59,609 nt of DNA from the NCBI GenBank assembly GCA_025716815.1, contig JAIXMN010000058.1, positions 1-59,609 of the forward strand, read 5' to 3'. The position numbers and the translations under genes were made by a program. This DNA comes from Dichotomocladium elegans (taxonomy: Eukaryota; Mucoromycota; Mucoromycetes; Mucorales; Lichtheimiaceae). The notes below the pieces were generated by a model. It was not told where the DNA came from, searched no databases, and saw only the letters and a list, made by a program, of their open reading frames with translations. Positions within the stretch are counted from its first letter, which is position 1. Each line of letters opens with the position of its first letter. Positions 33,932-45,650 of the stretch are shown here, piece after piece.

Positions 33932-34978
33932 ATGAGCCATCCACCCACGCCAAGCTTCCAGACATACCGCACACGACACCTTTTAGAATCCGACGACGAA
34001 GAATCCCCGACAACAAGATCGATACTAGAGGACCTACCAGAGAGCCCTACGATGTCATCTACGGAACAAGAAGAGCCAATGAGGGTGATGCTCCAGGCAG
34101 TCATGGCCCTATTGTCAAAGAAAGATGGCTTCCCAGTGAAGATACGAGAACCCGATACATACAATGGCGACAGATCGCTAGATGCCGTACAGAGCTGGAC
34201 TCGCTCAGTGGAGAGGTACTTGGGGTTGTCGTCACTCCCCAAGCATGAATGGGCAGATTATGCCAAGACCCTGTTACGCGGGAACGCCGAAACCTGGTGG
34301 CAACACGAAGAACGCTTTGGAGAAGACATCTCCGACTGGAACGAGTTCAAGAAACGAATAATTAGCACATTCAGCCCAGTGAACGCTAACCAACTAGCGC
34401 GCGATCGATTGGCAACCTTGAGGCAGACCGGGTCTGTGCAGACTTATGTGACACAGTTCCAATCCGCCTGCGCACCGCTAACGTCTATGACCGATGAAGA
34501 AGCCCTAGACAGGTTCACGAGAGGACTGCAGGAAGAAGTTCGCGTCCACGTAAGGACTTGTTTTCCGCAAACATCGACCGACGCCATCCGCGTTGCATTA
34601 GCTTATGAAAGCGCTCGTTTGATGAGTTGCGAGTTCGGCCAGGATCGCAGAATTTTTCCCGACGACCAGATGCAAGGCCAATGTATAAGCAACTCGGCGG
34701 CACCACAGTATCTGCGAACCAACGGTGTTGCACCCATGGACCTGGACACCATCCAGTCCAGACGCAACTCAGACCGTACCTGGAACAATGGTAATCGAAG
34801 TACCAACCGTGGCCGACGCGACCATCTTCGAGGCAAAGAATGTTTTAACTGCGGAGGTCGAGGGCACTTAGCCCGGGAATGCCCAACCGAACGCACCGAA
34901 CCTAGGAATTACCACAAAGGTTACCAGCAGCGGAACCATAGCCAGAGCCACCCAAAAGGCAAAGCGCGGATGGATTGA
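33932..34978 (+). CDS. gag: G3 Gag
   Basis: 348 aa from ATG 33932, the first ATG of the frame and just after the primer site. Capsid core (VQSWTRSVERYLGL, AETWWQHEERF, FKKRIISTFSPVNANQLARD, YVTQFQSACAPL) and CCHC knuckle CFNCGGRGHLAREC. Ends KARMD. Intact and homologous to the interrupted Gag of G5. Confidence 0.94.
   Translation: MSHPPTPSFQTYRTRHLLESDDEESPTTRSILEDLPESPTMSSTEQEEPMRVMLQAVMALLSKKDGFPVKIREPDTYNGDRSLDAVQSWTRSVERYLGLSSLPKHEWADYAKTLLRGNAETWWQHEERFGEDISDWNEFKKRIISTFSPVNANQLARDRLATLRQTGSVQTYVTQFQSACAPLTSMTDEEALDRFTRGLQEEVRVHVRTCFPQTSTDAIRVALAYESARLMSCEFGQDRRIFPDDQMQGQCISNSAAPQYLRTNGVAPMDLDTIQSRRNSDRTWNNGNRSTNRGRRDHLRGKECFNCGGRGHLARECPTERTEPRNYHKGYQQRNHSQSHPKGKARMD
34951..34957 (+). 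promoter_or_regulatory. G3 -1 ribosomal frameshift site (C CCA AAA)
   Basis: Heptamer CCCAAAA phased as C CCA AAA in the gag frame, six codons before the gag stop. The pol frame is open only from 34942, so slippage must occur in this short interval. Confidence 0.72.
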
Positions 34979-37900
34979 AGGGAGCCCATCCGCGCCCATA
35001 CACACACCAGCAATCCCTCAACATCTTGAAAACCGAACCTCCCAAGTCGATAGTCCCTGAGAAGCCCCTCATCGACCTCGCCGACACGCCAGTACCCGAA
35101 ATCCAGGAACCATTAAAGGACCTAGAAGCAGACAAGGAGTATTTCAACTCTTTATTATCAATAAATGAGACTGAATTGCCAATGTATTCTATGCTGTGCA
35201 ATGGTCGACCAGTAGAGGTCCTTATCGATTCCGGGGCCACCGGTTCCTATATTGCACCCCGTGTCGCTGTTGACCTACCAATACAACCTGTGGCCAAGCG
35301 AGAGGTAGAAACCGCTGGAGGCCACACTCTAGAGATTACTGCACGAGCAACGCTAGACCTAAATGCCGGAGGATATAAGCACACAGCGGAGGCATATATT
35401 CTCGATACCAAATTCGATCTGATCCTCGGTCGCGATTGGCTTAAGCTAGTTAACCCCATACCTGATTGGGACCTGGATACGTGGCGAATCGATTCAGGAA
35501 CAGACACCTACACACTACGACCATCGCAGCAGCGCGAAGTCCCTGATCTGGTGTACCTCATTTCGCATCGACAAGTCCAACGATTGGAACGTGTCAAACA
35601 AGTCGATGACATGTTCCTTTGTTACGTGCGACATGATCCCATCGATATCACGCCAGTCACGGAGGGACGTTTCGGAAAGTTGGTAAGCGAATTCGGTGAT
35701 GTATTCCAAGACAAGCTACCAGGTTTACCCCCGGAACGTGAGGTCGAACATATAATTGACACAGGTGACGCAGCGCCAATCTCACGCCCTCCTTTCAAGA
35801 TGAGTCCGCTAGAGTTAGACGAGCTACGGAAACAATTGGGTGAACTACTCGATCTTCGTCTCATCCGCCCTAGTGCATCTCCTTGGGGCGCACCCGTTTT
35901 ATTCGTCCGAAAAAAGGATGGTAGTATGCGGCTTTGTATAGACTATCGTGCAATTAATAGAGTCACTCGCCGCAATACGCACCCTCTACCACGGATCGAT
36001 GAATGCCTCGAGAGACTGGGAGGTGCCAGGTATTTTTCCAGTATCGACTTACGAAGCGGATATCACCAAGTGCGTATTCGAGAGGAAGATGTACCTAAGA
36101 CGGCCTTCAATACCCGCTATGGTTCTTACGAATTCTTGGTACTGCCATTTGGGTTAACGAACGCGCCGCCTACCTTTCAGAAGCTAATGAATGCCGTACT
36201 GGGAGACTATCTGGACGATTTTGCTTTGGTTTATTTGGACGATATTCTGATATTCAGCAAGACTGAAGACGAGCATTATCAGCATGTCCGACAAGTGTTG
36301 GAACGCCTCCGCAAGTCGCAGCTCATTGCTAACCTTAAGAAGTGTGACCTGAACAAAACAGAACTCGAATTCGTAGGCTTCCAAGTATCTGCAAAAGGGA
36401 TCCGGCCGTCAAAGAAAAAGGTGCAAGCGATTCTGGATTGGCCACAGCCAACAAATGTACAGGAAGTACGCCAGTTCATTGGTCTCGGGTCGCACTATCG
36501 ACGGTTCATTCGCGACTTTGCAGCGATCGCCGCACCTTTGACCGACTTGACAAAGGGAGTGGGTGCAAAGAAAAGGAAAATTACCTGGACCCCCGACTGC
36601 CAACATGCGTTTGAGGAAATCAAAGCCCGAATGTGTAATGCACCGATTCTATCACCGCCCAATCCGGAACTGCCGTTTGTGATCGAAACAGATGCTTCCG
36701 ATTTTGGCGTAGGTGCTGTGCTGCTACAAGAAGGCGACAATGGACAAATGCACCCTATAGCATTCGAATCTAAGAAGCTATCGACCGCCGAACGGAATTA
36801 TCCCGCGCAGGAACGCGAACTCCTGGCCATTCTTCACGCCCTCCGAGCCTGGCGCTGTTTCATCGAAGGACGACGATACATAGTGTACACCGACCATCAC
36901 CCACTAAAATATTTTCGTTCCCAAGTCAAGCCAACACCAAGACTAACTAGGTGGATCTCTGAGATGGAGTTGTATGACCCAGACATTCACTATAAGCCGG
37001 GAAAAGACAACCACGTACCCGATCTTTTATCCAGACGCGACGGTGCTGCATGCCTAACTACCGAAATTGACCTCGAACCTGAATATCTATATGCAGTTCG
37101 CTCGATACAAGAATCTGACTGGCCGAAATTCTATGCCTTACCTGAAACTCAGTGGCCACGAATTTACAAGGACTTACTGGAGAAACACAGGGACAAGTTC
37201 ACTAGTAATAACGGTCAGGTATTTAGGAAGATAAAACTCGGCCAGGAACTACAGGAAGTCAGATACGTCCTTTTTGCACGACGCGCCGACTTGGTGCAGC
37301 AATTCCACCGATCCTTCGGGCACGCCGGCAACACTACGATGTACGACCTGATGCGAAAGAGATGGTGGTGGCCGGGCATGCGTGCAGATATCCAGGAATG
37401 GGTAGCAACTTGCCCCCAGTGCCAATTAGCGTCCAATGCAGGCAGAAACGTCCATCACGCGCCAATGAAACCCTTGGAAATACCACCCGCTTTCTCGCGC
37501 TGGCATCTTGACTTTATCGGTGAACTCCCAACCACGGCTCAGGGCAACCGTTGGCTCCTGGTTGCCGTAGACTCTATGACAAATTGGACTATCGCCGGGC
37601 GGTCCGTGAAGCTACCGGAGAAACTATCGCCAACTTTTTATATGAAGAAATTGTGCTACGTTTCGGCTGCCCTGCTGAGATTGTTACTGATCGCGGATCC
37701 AACTTCATGTCCAAGGTTCTCACCAACTACCTTGGTCGCCTCAAGGTCAATCACGCTCTGACTTCGGCCTATCACCCACGCACCAATGGCAAAGCTGAAC
37801 GCACCAATGGCATCCTCAAACAAATGCTACGGAAGTACGTCGATGGTAATATTTACCACTGGGACAAGTTCGTCGAACCGGCTGTGTTTGCCTGCCAAAT

Positions 37901-38522
37901 TCGAAAACATCGGACGACGGGATTCAGCCCGTTCTTCCTGGTCTATGGCCAAGAGCCCAAACTTCCAGGTGATTTTCTGCGCCCCTTCCTCGACGTTACC
38001 ACATCGCAAACTGCACCCTCAGATCCTGCCCTGAATCGCATTCCTGAGGTTCGACGGCTACATGAAGCACGACAACTGGCAGCACAGCGTCTGAACAATA
38101 ATGCGACGAAGGATAAGGCTCGCTGGGATTTATTTATAAGACCCCAGAAGTTCACTATCGGAGACCACGTACTCTTGCGCCACGAAAACAAGCTGAGCCT
38201 CGAATACAATTGGCAGGGACCATACCGCGTAATTGGCTCGAACCCCTCCACCGATATCTATAAGCTAATAGACTTAAAAGGCGTCGAATACTCTTCCTGG
38301 GTTCACACAGATCGGCTTCGTCCAGTACATGTGGGCTCCCACATAGACAGCACTCCATGGTACGATCCAGCTAGTTCCCGCGCCAATGAACGACGGCACC
38401 TCGAAGCAGCAGCTGCCGCCACCGCTCACATGACTGGGTTGTCCAGGGACGTCCAACACTCTGGGGAGGGGGTGTTGTCGCATACAAATACGCCATCCAA
38501 TCAGAAAGGTTCATTGTCATAA
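34957..38522 (+). pseudogene. pol: G3 Pol, frameshift in the integrase core
   Basis: -1 frame relative to gag. Protease LIDSGATGSYIA. Reverse transcriptase [22 protein letters not shown]. RNase [17 protein letters not shown]. Integrase HHCC (CPQCQ) and first catalytic block WHLDFIGE. At about 37595 one base is missing in a C/G run after SMTNWTIA. The protein continues in the next frame with RAVREATGE, IVTDRGSNF, NGKAERTNG and the GPY/F block LEYNWQGPY, to a stop at 38522, which is 47 nt inside the 3' LTR. As it stands no full integrase can be made. Confidence 0.92.
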
Positions 38523-38809
38523 CCAAAAAAAGGGGAATTATTCAAAAGCGCCCGATTCGGACTGCATGTATTACTTACGGTGCATTGATTGATTCACTGC
38601 GTTTATTACTTCCGTGCATTGATTAACCCACGGCAATTATTGCTACAGCTACATATATTAATTTCCAAACGATTACGATTAACCTCAACATCCCCATCAA
38701 TGCATTCTAGAATCTAGTATAAATACCCTCGATCCAACTATAATAAAAATCATCACTACTCAACTCGTCCCTACACTGGCCAAGGTTCATCCGCCAAAAA
38801 TAGCCGACA
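38476..38809 (+). repeat. G3 3' LTR
   Basis: 334 bp; differs from the 5' copy at AAACGATTACG versus AAATGATTACG. Confidence 0.95.
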
Positions 38810-39107
38810 TTGATCAGTATTGTCTTTTGTATGATTGTATCACCTTATCTCTTTTACGCTGCGCCCTCCATCATTACTTCGCCACATCCATATTACTTAG
38901 CCATCTTGACATACTTAGCCACGTCCAACAGTATAAATAGTGGACCATCACATAGCATAAAGGGTATCGAAGATCCTCGCCATCCTCATTATATTCCTGT
39001 GTGGTCTCATTCCTTCGTGGTTATACTCCTTTGTGGTCTTACTATCTTCCTCTCGGACGTCGTCTATCATCCTGTGTGGATTCAAAAAGAAAGACGACAC
39101 GTGTGTC

Positions 39108-39432
39108 TGTCGTCTTTATTTTTACTTGAATACGGAAAGACGACGACCACGAAGGATAACCACGAAGAGAGTAGACCAGGAAAACGCTCGGTAGATGAGT
39201 ACCTTTATTGCTGTCTACTTGTCCCTTATTTATACTGTTTTCTACTACTAAAATTATACATGCGATATCGTCATTCGTACAGGCGATGCTGTTAAAGAAG
39301 TAATTATGTCTGTCATTATCCATGTCGGTCGTGATATCAAAAGAAGAAAGTCGGCCAAGCATTACGTCAGGCATCATACGAAACTGGAAGTAGGTCGGTT
39401 GATCAAATCGCCGGTTGGTGTAAGCTACGACA
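39108..39432 (-). repeat. G4 3' LTR
   Basis: 325 bp with a single copy of the CCACGAAGGATAACCACGAAG unit. The pol stop (39433) sits exactly at its border. Confidence 0.94.
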
Positions 39433-42400
39433 TTATCCTCCCCCAGACTGTTGGGCGTCCTCGACCAACAAGGATCGAGTATCGTGGATTTCGAGACGCA
39501 TAGCGGCACGGGAAGTAAGAGGATCGTACCATGGGGAGGTGGGCGGGGACTTGCAATGAATAGGATGGAGGCGGTCAGTGTGCACCCAGGAAGAGTATTT
39601 TTTGCCATTGAGATCCTTGAGCTTGTATGTGTCTGAGGCTAAGTTATGGTCAACAATAGTAAAGGGACCCGCCCAATTGTATTCGAGGCTTAATCGTTGT
39701 TCGTGGCGCATTAAGACTTGGTCTCCTACTGCGAAAATCTGGTGCGTCATAGCCGCATCCCAGATAGCCTTGTCACGTGCCGCGTTGGCGCGTAATCGTT
39801 CTGCAGCCTCCGCCCGAGCTTCGCGCAGTCGCAAGAGTGATGGTTGTCTGGCCTGGTCGATAGTGGCAGGATTGCTACTAAGGTCCTGGGTGACGACCGG
39901 GCGAAATACGTATATCTCCTGGAAGGTGGGGTTCCACACCGTAAACCATAAAAAACGGACTCTTACCCGTGGTACGATGTTTCTGTACGCAACACGCGAA
40001 AACCGATGGTTCGACGAAGTCATCCCATTGGTGGATAGCACCATGGACATATTTCCGCAGCATTTGTTTTAGTATACCGTTAGTCCTCTCGGCCTTGCCA
40101 TTGGTTCGAGGATGAAAGGCCGACGTCAATTTGTGATGGACTTTCGTGCGGCCAAGATAGAAGTTAAGGACCTTAGACATAAAGTTGGCGCCGCGATCTG
40201 TGAGGATTTCTTCAGGGCAACCAAAACGCATGACTATTTCATCATAAATGAACTCGGCGATTGCTTGCCCCGTAGCATCTGGGACGGCCCGGGCAATAGT
40301 CCAATTGGTGGCATAGTCGACTGCTACAAGTAGCCACCAGTTACCGCGGAGCGTTGTTGGTAGCTCACCAATAAAATCTAGGTGCCATCGTGCGAATGGA
40401 GCGGGGACATTGAGCGGCCGCATGGGTGCGTGGTGTGTGCCTCGATCAGCGTTGGCTGCCAGTTGGCATTGGGGACAATCTCGGATCCACTCTAGGATGT
40501 TTTCCTTCATGTTGGGCCACCACCATCGTTTTTTTACAAGGTCGTACACCGTTTCTTTTCCGGAATGCCCAAAGCTTGTGTGGAAATGTTGTACAATATC
40601 GGCTCGTCGAGCGAACAAAGCATATCGGATTTCATGGACATTATTTCTGATCTTGATTTTTCGATATACTTGGTCTGCCCTGACTAAAACCTTGTCCTTG
40701 TGTTTGATCAGTAGATCCTTGTACATCTGCGGCCACTTGTCTTCGTTCATAGTATAGAACTTTGGCCAGTCTGAGTCTTTGATGGATTTAAGTGCATAGA
40801 GATAGTCTGGTTCGAGTGCGGTAGGGTCTGGTGTGCAGTTTGGACCGTCTCGTCGAGACAATAGGTCAGGGACGTGATTTTCCTTCCCACTCTTGAATTG
40901 TATCTCAGGATCATATAGTTCCAGCTCAGCAATCCAGCGGATGAGGCGAGGCGGTGGCGGTTTGCTCCAGTTACGAAAGTAGAGCAGTGGGTGGTGATCA
41001 GTTCGTACCACATAGGGGCGCCCCTCAATGAAACACCGCCACGATCGAAGGGCATGCAAAATACCGAGCAATTCTCGTTCCTGTGCAGGGTAGTTGCGTT
41101 CAGCAGCAGAAAGCTTCTTGGACTCGAAAGCAATAGGGTGCATTTTACCATCCGCCCCTTCCTGAAGTAGCACAGCCCCGACGCCAAAATCAGAGGCATC
41201 AGTCTCTACCACGTAGGGCAAAGCTGAGTTTGGAGGTAGCAAAATAGGAGCCTGGGTCATGCGGTTTTTGATCTTATCGAACGCTGTTTGACAAACCGAC
41301 GTCCAAGCAATCGGTCTCTTCTTCACACCGGTACCTCGAGTCAAATCCGTCAAAGGAGCCGCAATAGCAGAGAAGTCCCAAATGAATCGGCGGTAATGCG
41401 AGGCAAGGCCCAAAAATTGGCGAACTTCTTGGACATTGGTCGGTGCCGGCCATTCCTGAATTGCTTGTACCTTGGATTTTGACGGAAGTACAGGATTTTC
41501 AAGAAGAACTTTGCCACAAATTTTAGTTGTTCGTATAGACCGTCTAGGTTTTTCGTCTTTTTTCGCTTCAAATTCGAATACAAATTTTAGTATTTCGTTG
41601 CTACCCTTTTGTCAAATTTAAAGGCAATAGCAGCAAGAACATGTCAACCAAGGCTATATGTGAGTCTTCCTTCTCCTCCTTTTACACCAGAATAATTTTG
41701 GGAGGCCAACCATTTATGTTTCATTCTAATTTCAAAGGAAGAAGAGAAACGAAATACTAAAATTGGTATTCGAATTTGAAGCAAAAAAAACGAAAAACCT
41801 AGACGGTCTATATGAACAACTAAAATTTGTGGCAAAGTTCTTCTTGAAAATCCTGTATACCGGCCGCGGAGACATGGTAACCCACAAACTCCAGTTCGGT
41901 TTTGAAGAATTCGCACTTCTTTAAATTGGCGACAAGTTTGGCGTCTCGTAGGCGATCAAGCACTTGCCGAACCTGATGGATGTGATCCTCCTTGGTTTTG
42001 CTGTAAATAAGAATGTCGTCGAGATAAACCAACGCGTATTCATCCAAACAGTCGCCTAACACTGAGTTCATGAGGCGTTGAAAAGTGGGCGGTGCATTGG
42101 TTAGACCGAAAGGGAGAACCAGAAATTCATAGGAGCCGTATCGAGTGTTGAACGCCGTTTTTGGGACGTCTTCGTCGCGTATCCGTACCTGGTGATAGCC
42201 GCTCTTTAGGTCGATACTGGAGAAGTATTTTGCACCACCGAGGCGTTCCAAACACTCATCAATCCGAGGTAGGGGATGCGAATTCCTTAGTGTGACTTGA
42301 TTGATAGCACGATAATCGACACATAGGCGCATTGATCCATCCTTCTTACGAACAAACAGCACTGGTGCACCCCAAGGCGAAGTGCTCGGGCGAATTAGTC

Positions 42401-43346
42401 GGAGGTCGAGGAGTTCCTTGAGCTGTTTGCGCAGCTCGTCCAGTTCTAGAGGACTCATCTTGTATGGAGTACGATTGATGGGTGCGGCACTTCCAGTATC
42501 AATAACATGGGTAACATCGCGATGAGGTGGTAAACCTGGCAATTCGTCCTTGAACACATCTGGGTATTCTTGCAGCAGTTGTTGGAGCATTTCTGGTTGA
42601 AGCTGCTCTGCCTCCTTACCGTAGTTACGCACATAACATAAAAATAACTCTTCAATCTGGTGTTGTCGAGTTAATCGCTCTACTTGCCGGTGTGATATCA
42701 AGTAAGCCAGCTCGGGAATCGGACAGTCGAACTTAGGGCGAAGAGTATAGGATCTATTTTTGTTGGTAATTCGCCATGTATCCTGGTCCCAATCTGGCAC
42801 CGGCTTCATACGTTTAATCCAATCACGACCGAGGATAAGATCAAATTTGGTATCCAGTACGTAGGCGAAGACATTGTGGATCAAACCGCCCATGTTCAAG
42901 GATAGGGTGACGGCGCAGTTGATTTCGAAAATGTGACCTCCGGCAGTTTCGACTTGGCGACTGGATACTGGTTGGACTGGGCACCCTGCTGCCAAGAGCG
43001 GCGAGACATATGTGCAGGTAGCACCGCTATCCAATAAAGCATCGATAGATTTCCCGTTGCAGACCACAATGTACAAAGGTAAGGCAGTATGATTTATTGT
43101 ATTCAACGATTCGATGTGTCTAACGTTTGCTTGGTGTGAACCTTCCTTCGCCCCTTCCTCGTCGATCGATGAATCACTAGTTAGGTCGATTAGCGGCATA
43201 TCCACAGCCGTTGTTGATGGGAGAACCGTTACAGAGACTGGGGTGGCCGAGTGAACTTGTGACGAGGCGGGCACGGTGTTTTGGAGAGCATTAAGGGATG
43301 GGAGCGAGCGCGAAGGGACTCCCTTTAATCCCGACGCGCTGAGCCT
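39433..43346 (-). pseudogene. pol: G4 Pol, interrupted by M2 and frameshifted
   Basis: From the slippery site: protease LLDSGATCTYVS, reverse transcriptase LPFGLTNAPPTFQ and YLDDILIYS, to VGYHVSAAGI. There MITE M2 is inserted at a TA; dropping M2 and one TA leaves the frame unbroken into the following PSKSKVQAIQEW. Then RNase [17 protein letters not shown] and the integrase with HHCC (CPQCQ), [17 protein letters not shown] and NGKAERTNG. A further one-base shift lies at about 39900-39910, just after EPHLPGD; the GPY/F-type tail (LEYNWAGPF) runs on in the next frame to 39433. No chromodomain. Confidence 0.92.
41491..41855. mobile_element. M2: 365-bp MITE inserted in G4 pol
   Basis: Flanked by TA (41489-41490 and 41856-41857). 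Same TIRs and interior as M1, with few substitutions. Being inside G4 it is younger than that insertion, so the CAGGATTTTC family was mobile afterwards. Confidence 0.93.
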
Positions 43347-44496
43347 TTTAAATCCTTGGGTTGCCAACGAGTAGCGGAAACAGAGCTAAAGCTAGAGCCT
43401 GCCTTGCCTTGTGAGGGTGATGGACAATCGCGCGCCAAATGTCCACGACCATCGCAATTGTAACAACGACGAGGACGGTACTGCTGTCGATTTTGCGGAT
43501 AAGCGCGATGTTGGATAACATCGAGGTCCATCAGCACTGGGCCACTTGAAGTATCCTGAATCGGTCGAAAAGGCATACGTGGATTAACTGGTCTGGGGTG
43601 TTGGAAACTGTCTCGTATGCCGGCCGCGTACTCGTGGACTGCTTCGAATGCCTCGGCAGAATTGTATGCATCTCGTAGAGAAGTTGGTTCCTTGAGCAGC
43701 ACCTGTACGCGAGCATCATATGACAATCCACGGATGAATTCATGCATGGCATCTTCGTCGAACATTTCGGGGAGATCGAGCATAATGTTGCGGAACTCGA
43801 CTACATATTCGCGGATGGTTCCAGACGCCGTCGACACTTGCGATAACGCACGCAGTTTGTTACGTGCCATTTCCTTGGCATTCTTGGGCTTGAACTCAGC
43901 ACGAAACGCGGTTTGAAAGGCACGCCACGTCTTGGGGGTGAGATCACCATGAATATCGTCGGGGTCGATGGACATCTCCAAGTGTCGCCACCACGTTGCT
44001 GCGCCTTCGCGTAACAGTGTCGAGGCGTAGGTGACACGTTCCTTATCGTTGAGGCCGGCGCAATCCCCATACTTGTCAACTGTGTGCAATCAGGCCTCTA
44101 CCTCCGCGGATGACTGCACACCACGAAAAAGGTCAGGTTCAACAGGTTTGATCCTTGTATCGGAGCGATGATTTGCCTGCTCTCGTAACGCCTTGAGCTC
44201 CTCTTGCTGGTTCTTGATTTGCTGTAACATCGCCTGCATTGTCGCCAGCATTTCTGTTTGATGATGTTGTTGTTATCATGGCCCACCGCGCGTAGGAAGC
44301 TTTGTGCGAGTGTCCTCGCACGTTCTTGTAACGCTGCTAAGTTTCCTTGGGAGAACGATGTACGCTGATTTTCTGGAATTACTAATTGCGGTACCTGCGC
44401 TCGATAAGTTCCATGTAGTTCATCAGGTAACTGTTGTAGGACATATTCCTGGATAATATATTGTCGTTGCTGTTCGTCGGTGAAAGCCATTGTCAT
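43325..44496 (-). pseudogene. gag: G4 Gag, frameshift and nonsense
   Basis: ATG 44496, inside TGGTAGCTGATG. The N-terminal part (TDEQQRQYIIQEY) loses frame at about 44265. The correct frame (MLATMQAMLQQIKNQQEEL) then meets TGA at 44090-44092, where G2 has Trp in VEAWLHTVDKY. The rest, with the capsid core and the CCHC knuckle CYNCDGRGHLARDC, is open to 43325. Confidence 0.9.
43346..43352 (-). promoter_or_regulatory. G4 -1 ribosomal frameshift site (T TTA AAA)
   Basis: TTTAAAA in the gag frame as T TTA AAA, seven codons before the gag stop; same position as in G2. Confidence 0.7.
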
Positions 44497-44507
44497 CAGC
44501 TACCAAA

Positions 44508-44926
44508 TGTCGTCTTTATTTTTTACTTGAATACGGAAAGACGACGACCACGAAGGATAACCACGAAGAGAGTATCGACCACGAAGGATAACCACGAAGA
44601 GAGTATAGACCACGAAGGATAACCACGAAGAGAGTATAGACCACGAAGGATAACCACGAAGAGAGTAGACCAGGAAAACGCTCGGTAGATGAGTACCTTT
44701 ATTGCTGTCTACTTGTCCCTTATTTATACTGTTTTCTACTACTAAAATTATACATGCGATATCGTCATTCGTACGGGCGATGCTGTTAAAGAAGTAATTA
44801 TGTCTGTCATTATCCATGTCGGTCGTGATATCAAAAGAAGAAAGTCGGCCGAGCATTACGTCAGGCATCGTACGAAAATGGAAGTAGGTCGGTTGATCAA
44901 ATCGCCGGTTGGTGTAAGCTACGACA
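44508..44926 (-). repeat. G4 5' LTR with expanded minisatellite
   Basis: 419 bp. Contains four tandem copies of a roughly 31-bp unit (CCACGAAGGATAACCACGAA...) at about 44547-44670, against one copy in the 3' LTR. Otherwise a few substitutions. Confidence 0.93.
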
Positions 44927-45262
44927 TGTCGTCATGTCGTTGCCCTGGTCACGAAGATCCTTTTTGTAGCGGGTAACGGCAAATTCACACAGAACGGGAA
45001 TGTCACGGAGACTATTCAGAAATATTAGAAGCTTGGAGGTTCTTTATTACTACCGCTAGATGCATATTTATATGTATTGTTAATTTTAGGTAGCTAAGCA
45101 TCTTGACAAGGGAAACTATTAAATGGCTGCGCATTACATGCCTTGGCAATAATGCTCAGCAAATAGTGAATGCTCAGCAGATAGCGAATGCTCAGCAAAA
45201 CGGCTACGCATTGTACTCCTTCGAGAAAGGTTACACATTTGACTGTACCGTGTAACCAGTAG

Positions 45263-45604
45263 TGTCGTTGTTTTTGGCGGATAGACCTTGGCCAAATGTA
45301 GAGACAACTGAATTTAGAGAAGAAGATGATTATTCCCTTTTTAATGTATGAATTGATGAGCCTATATATACTACTACTTTGATGGTTACTAAAGAAAAGA
45401 TACGGGAGGATAATAATAATAATAGAATGAATATAACTATGTGAGAGATGCTGTTGTGAAGGATGGAAGGAAGCAGGCAGACAATCCATTGGTAATAATT
45501 GACAGTAAGGAGGCATTGGTAATCCGCACAAAAACAGGAGGTGATGACCGTGAGCATAGTCGGTGTTGCTAGTATTTCAATTGGCCACCAAATCTAATCC
45601 GACA
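45263..45604 (-). repeat. G5 3' LTR
   Basis: TGTCGTTG...CCGACA; minus-strand TATATATAGG promoter-like motif. The 145-residue low-complexity frame over it is not a gene. Confidence 0.94.
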
Positions 45605-45650
45605 ATACCCCCTCACCAGAGTTTTGTATGTCCTCGGACAATGTTGATGG

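Larger units (their letters stand above)
33579..38809 (+). mobile_element. G3: full-length Ty3/Gypsy retrotransposon
   Basis: 334-bp LTRs at 33579..33912 and 38476..38809 with one difference noticed. TSD TTGA (33575-33578 and 38810-38813). Primer site TGGTAGCTGATG from 33915. Polypurine tract CTGGGGAGGGGG before the 3' LTR. Same lineage as G5. The only plus-strand Gypsy here. Gag is intact; Pol has one frameshift in integrase. Confidence 0.95.
33550..39099 (+). repeat. L6: solo LTR (33550-33578 plus 38814-39099) containing G3
   Basis: With G3 and one TTGA removed, a 315-bp unit runs from TGTCATAGC to GACGACA. It is flanked by CGTG on both sides (33546-33549 and 39100-39103). A plus-strand TATAAATA lies at 38933. 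No gag or pol of its own is present. 38814..39107 has no gene. Confidence 0.78.
39108..44926 (-). mobile_element. G4: Ty3/Gypsy retrotransposon, decayed, with MITE M2 inside
   Basis: LTRs 39108..39432 (3', 325 bp) and 44508..44926 (5', 419 bp); the length difference is a tandem array in the 5' LTR. TSD TGTC (39104-39107 and 44927-44930). Primer site TGGTAGCTGATG from 44505, with the gag ATG at its end. Polypurine tract CTGGGGGAGG. Same lineage as G2. Gag has a frameshift and a nonsense codon. Pol is split by M2 and has a frameshift, so it is non-autonomous. Confidence 0.94.

Noticed and set aside
44547..44670. CRISPR-like tandem array
   Set aside because: Units are directly adjacent without unique spacers and lie in a retrotransposon LTR of a eukaryote; it is a minisatellite.
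45094..45531. 145-codon Ile/Ser-rich frame over the G5 LTR
   Set aside because: It repeats at 50421-50857 because both LTRs carry it; low-complexity, with no homology except where it joins gag.
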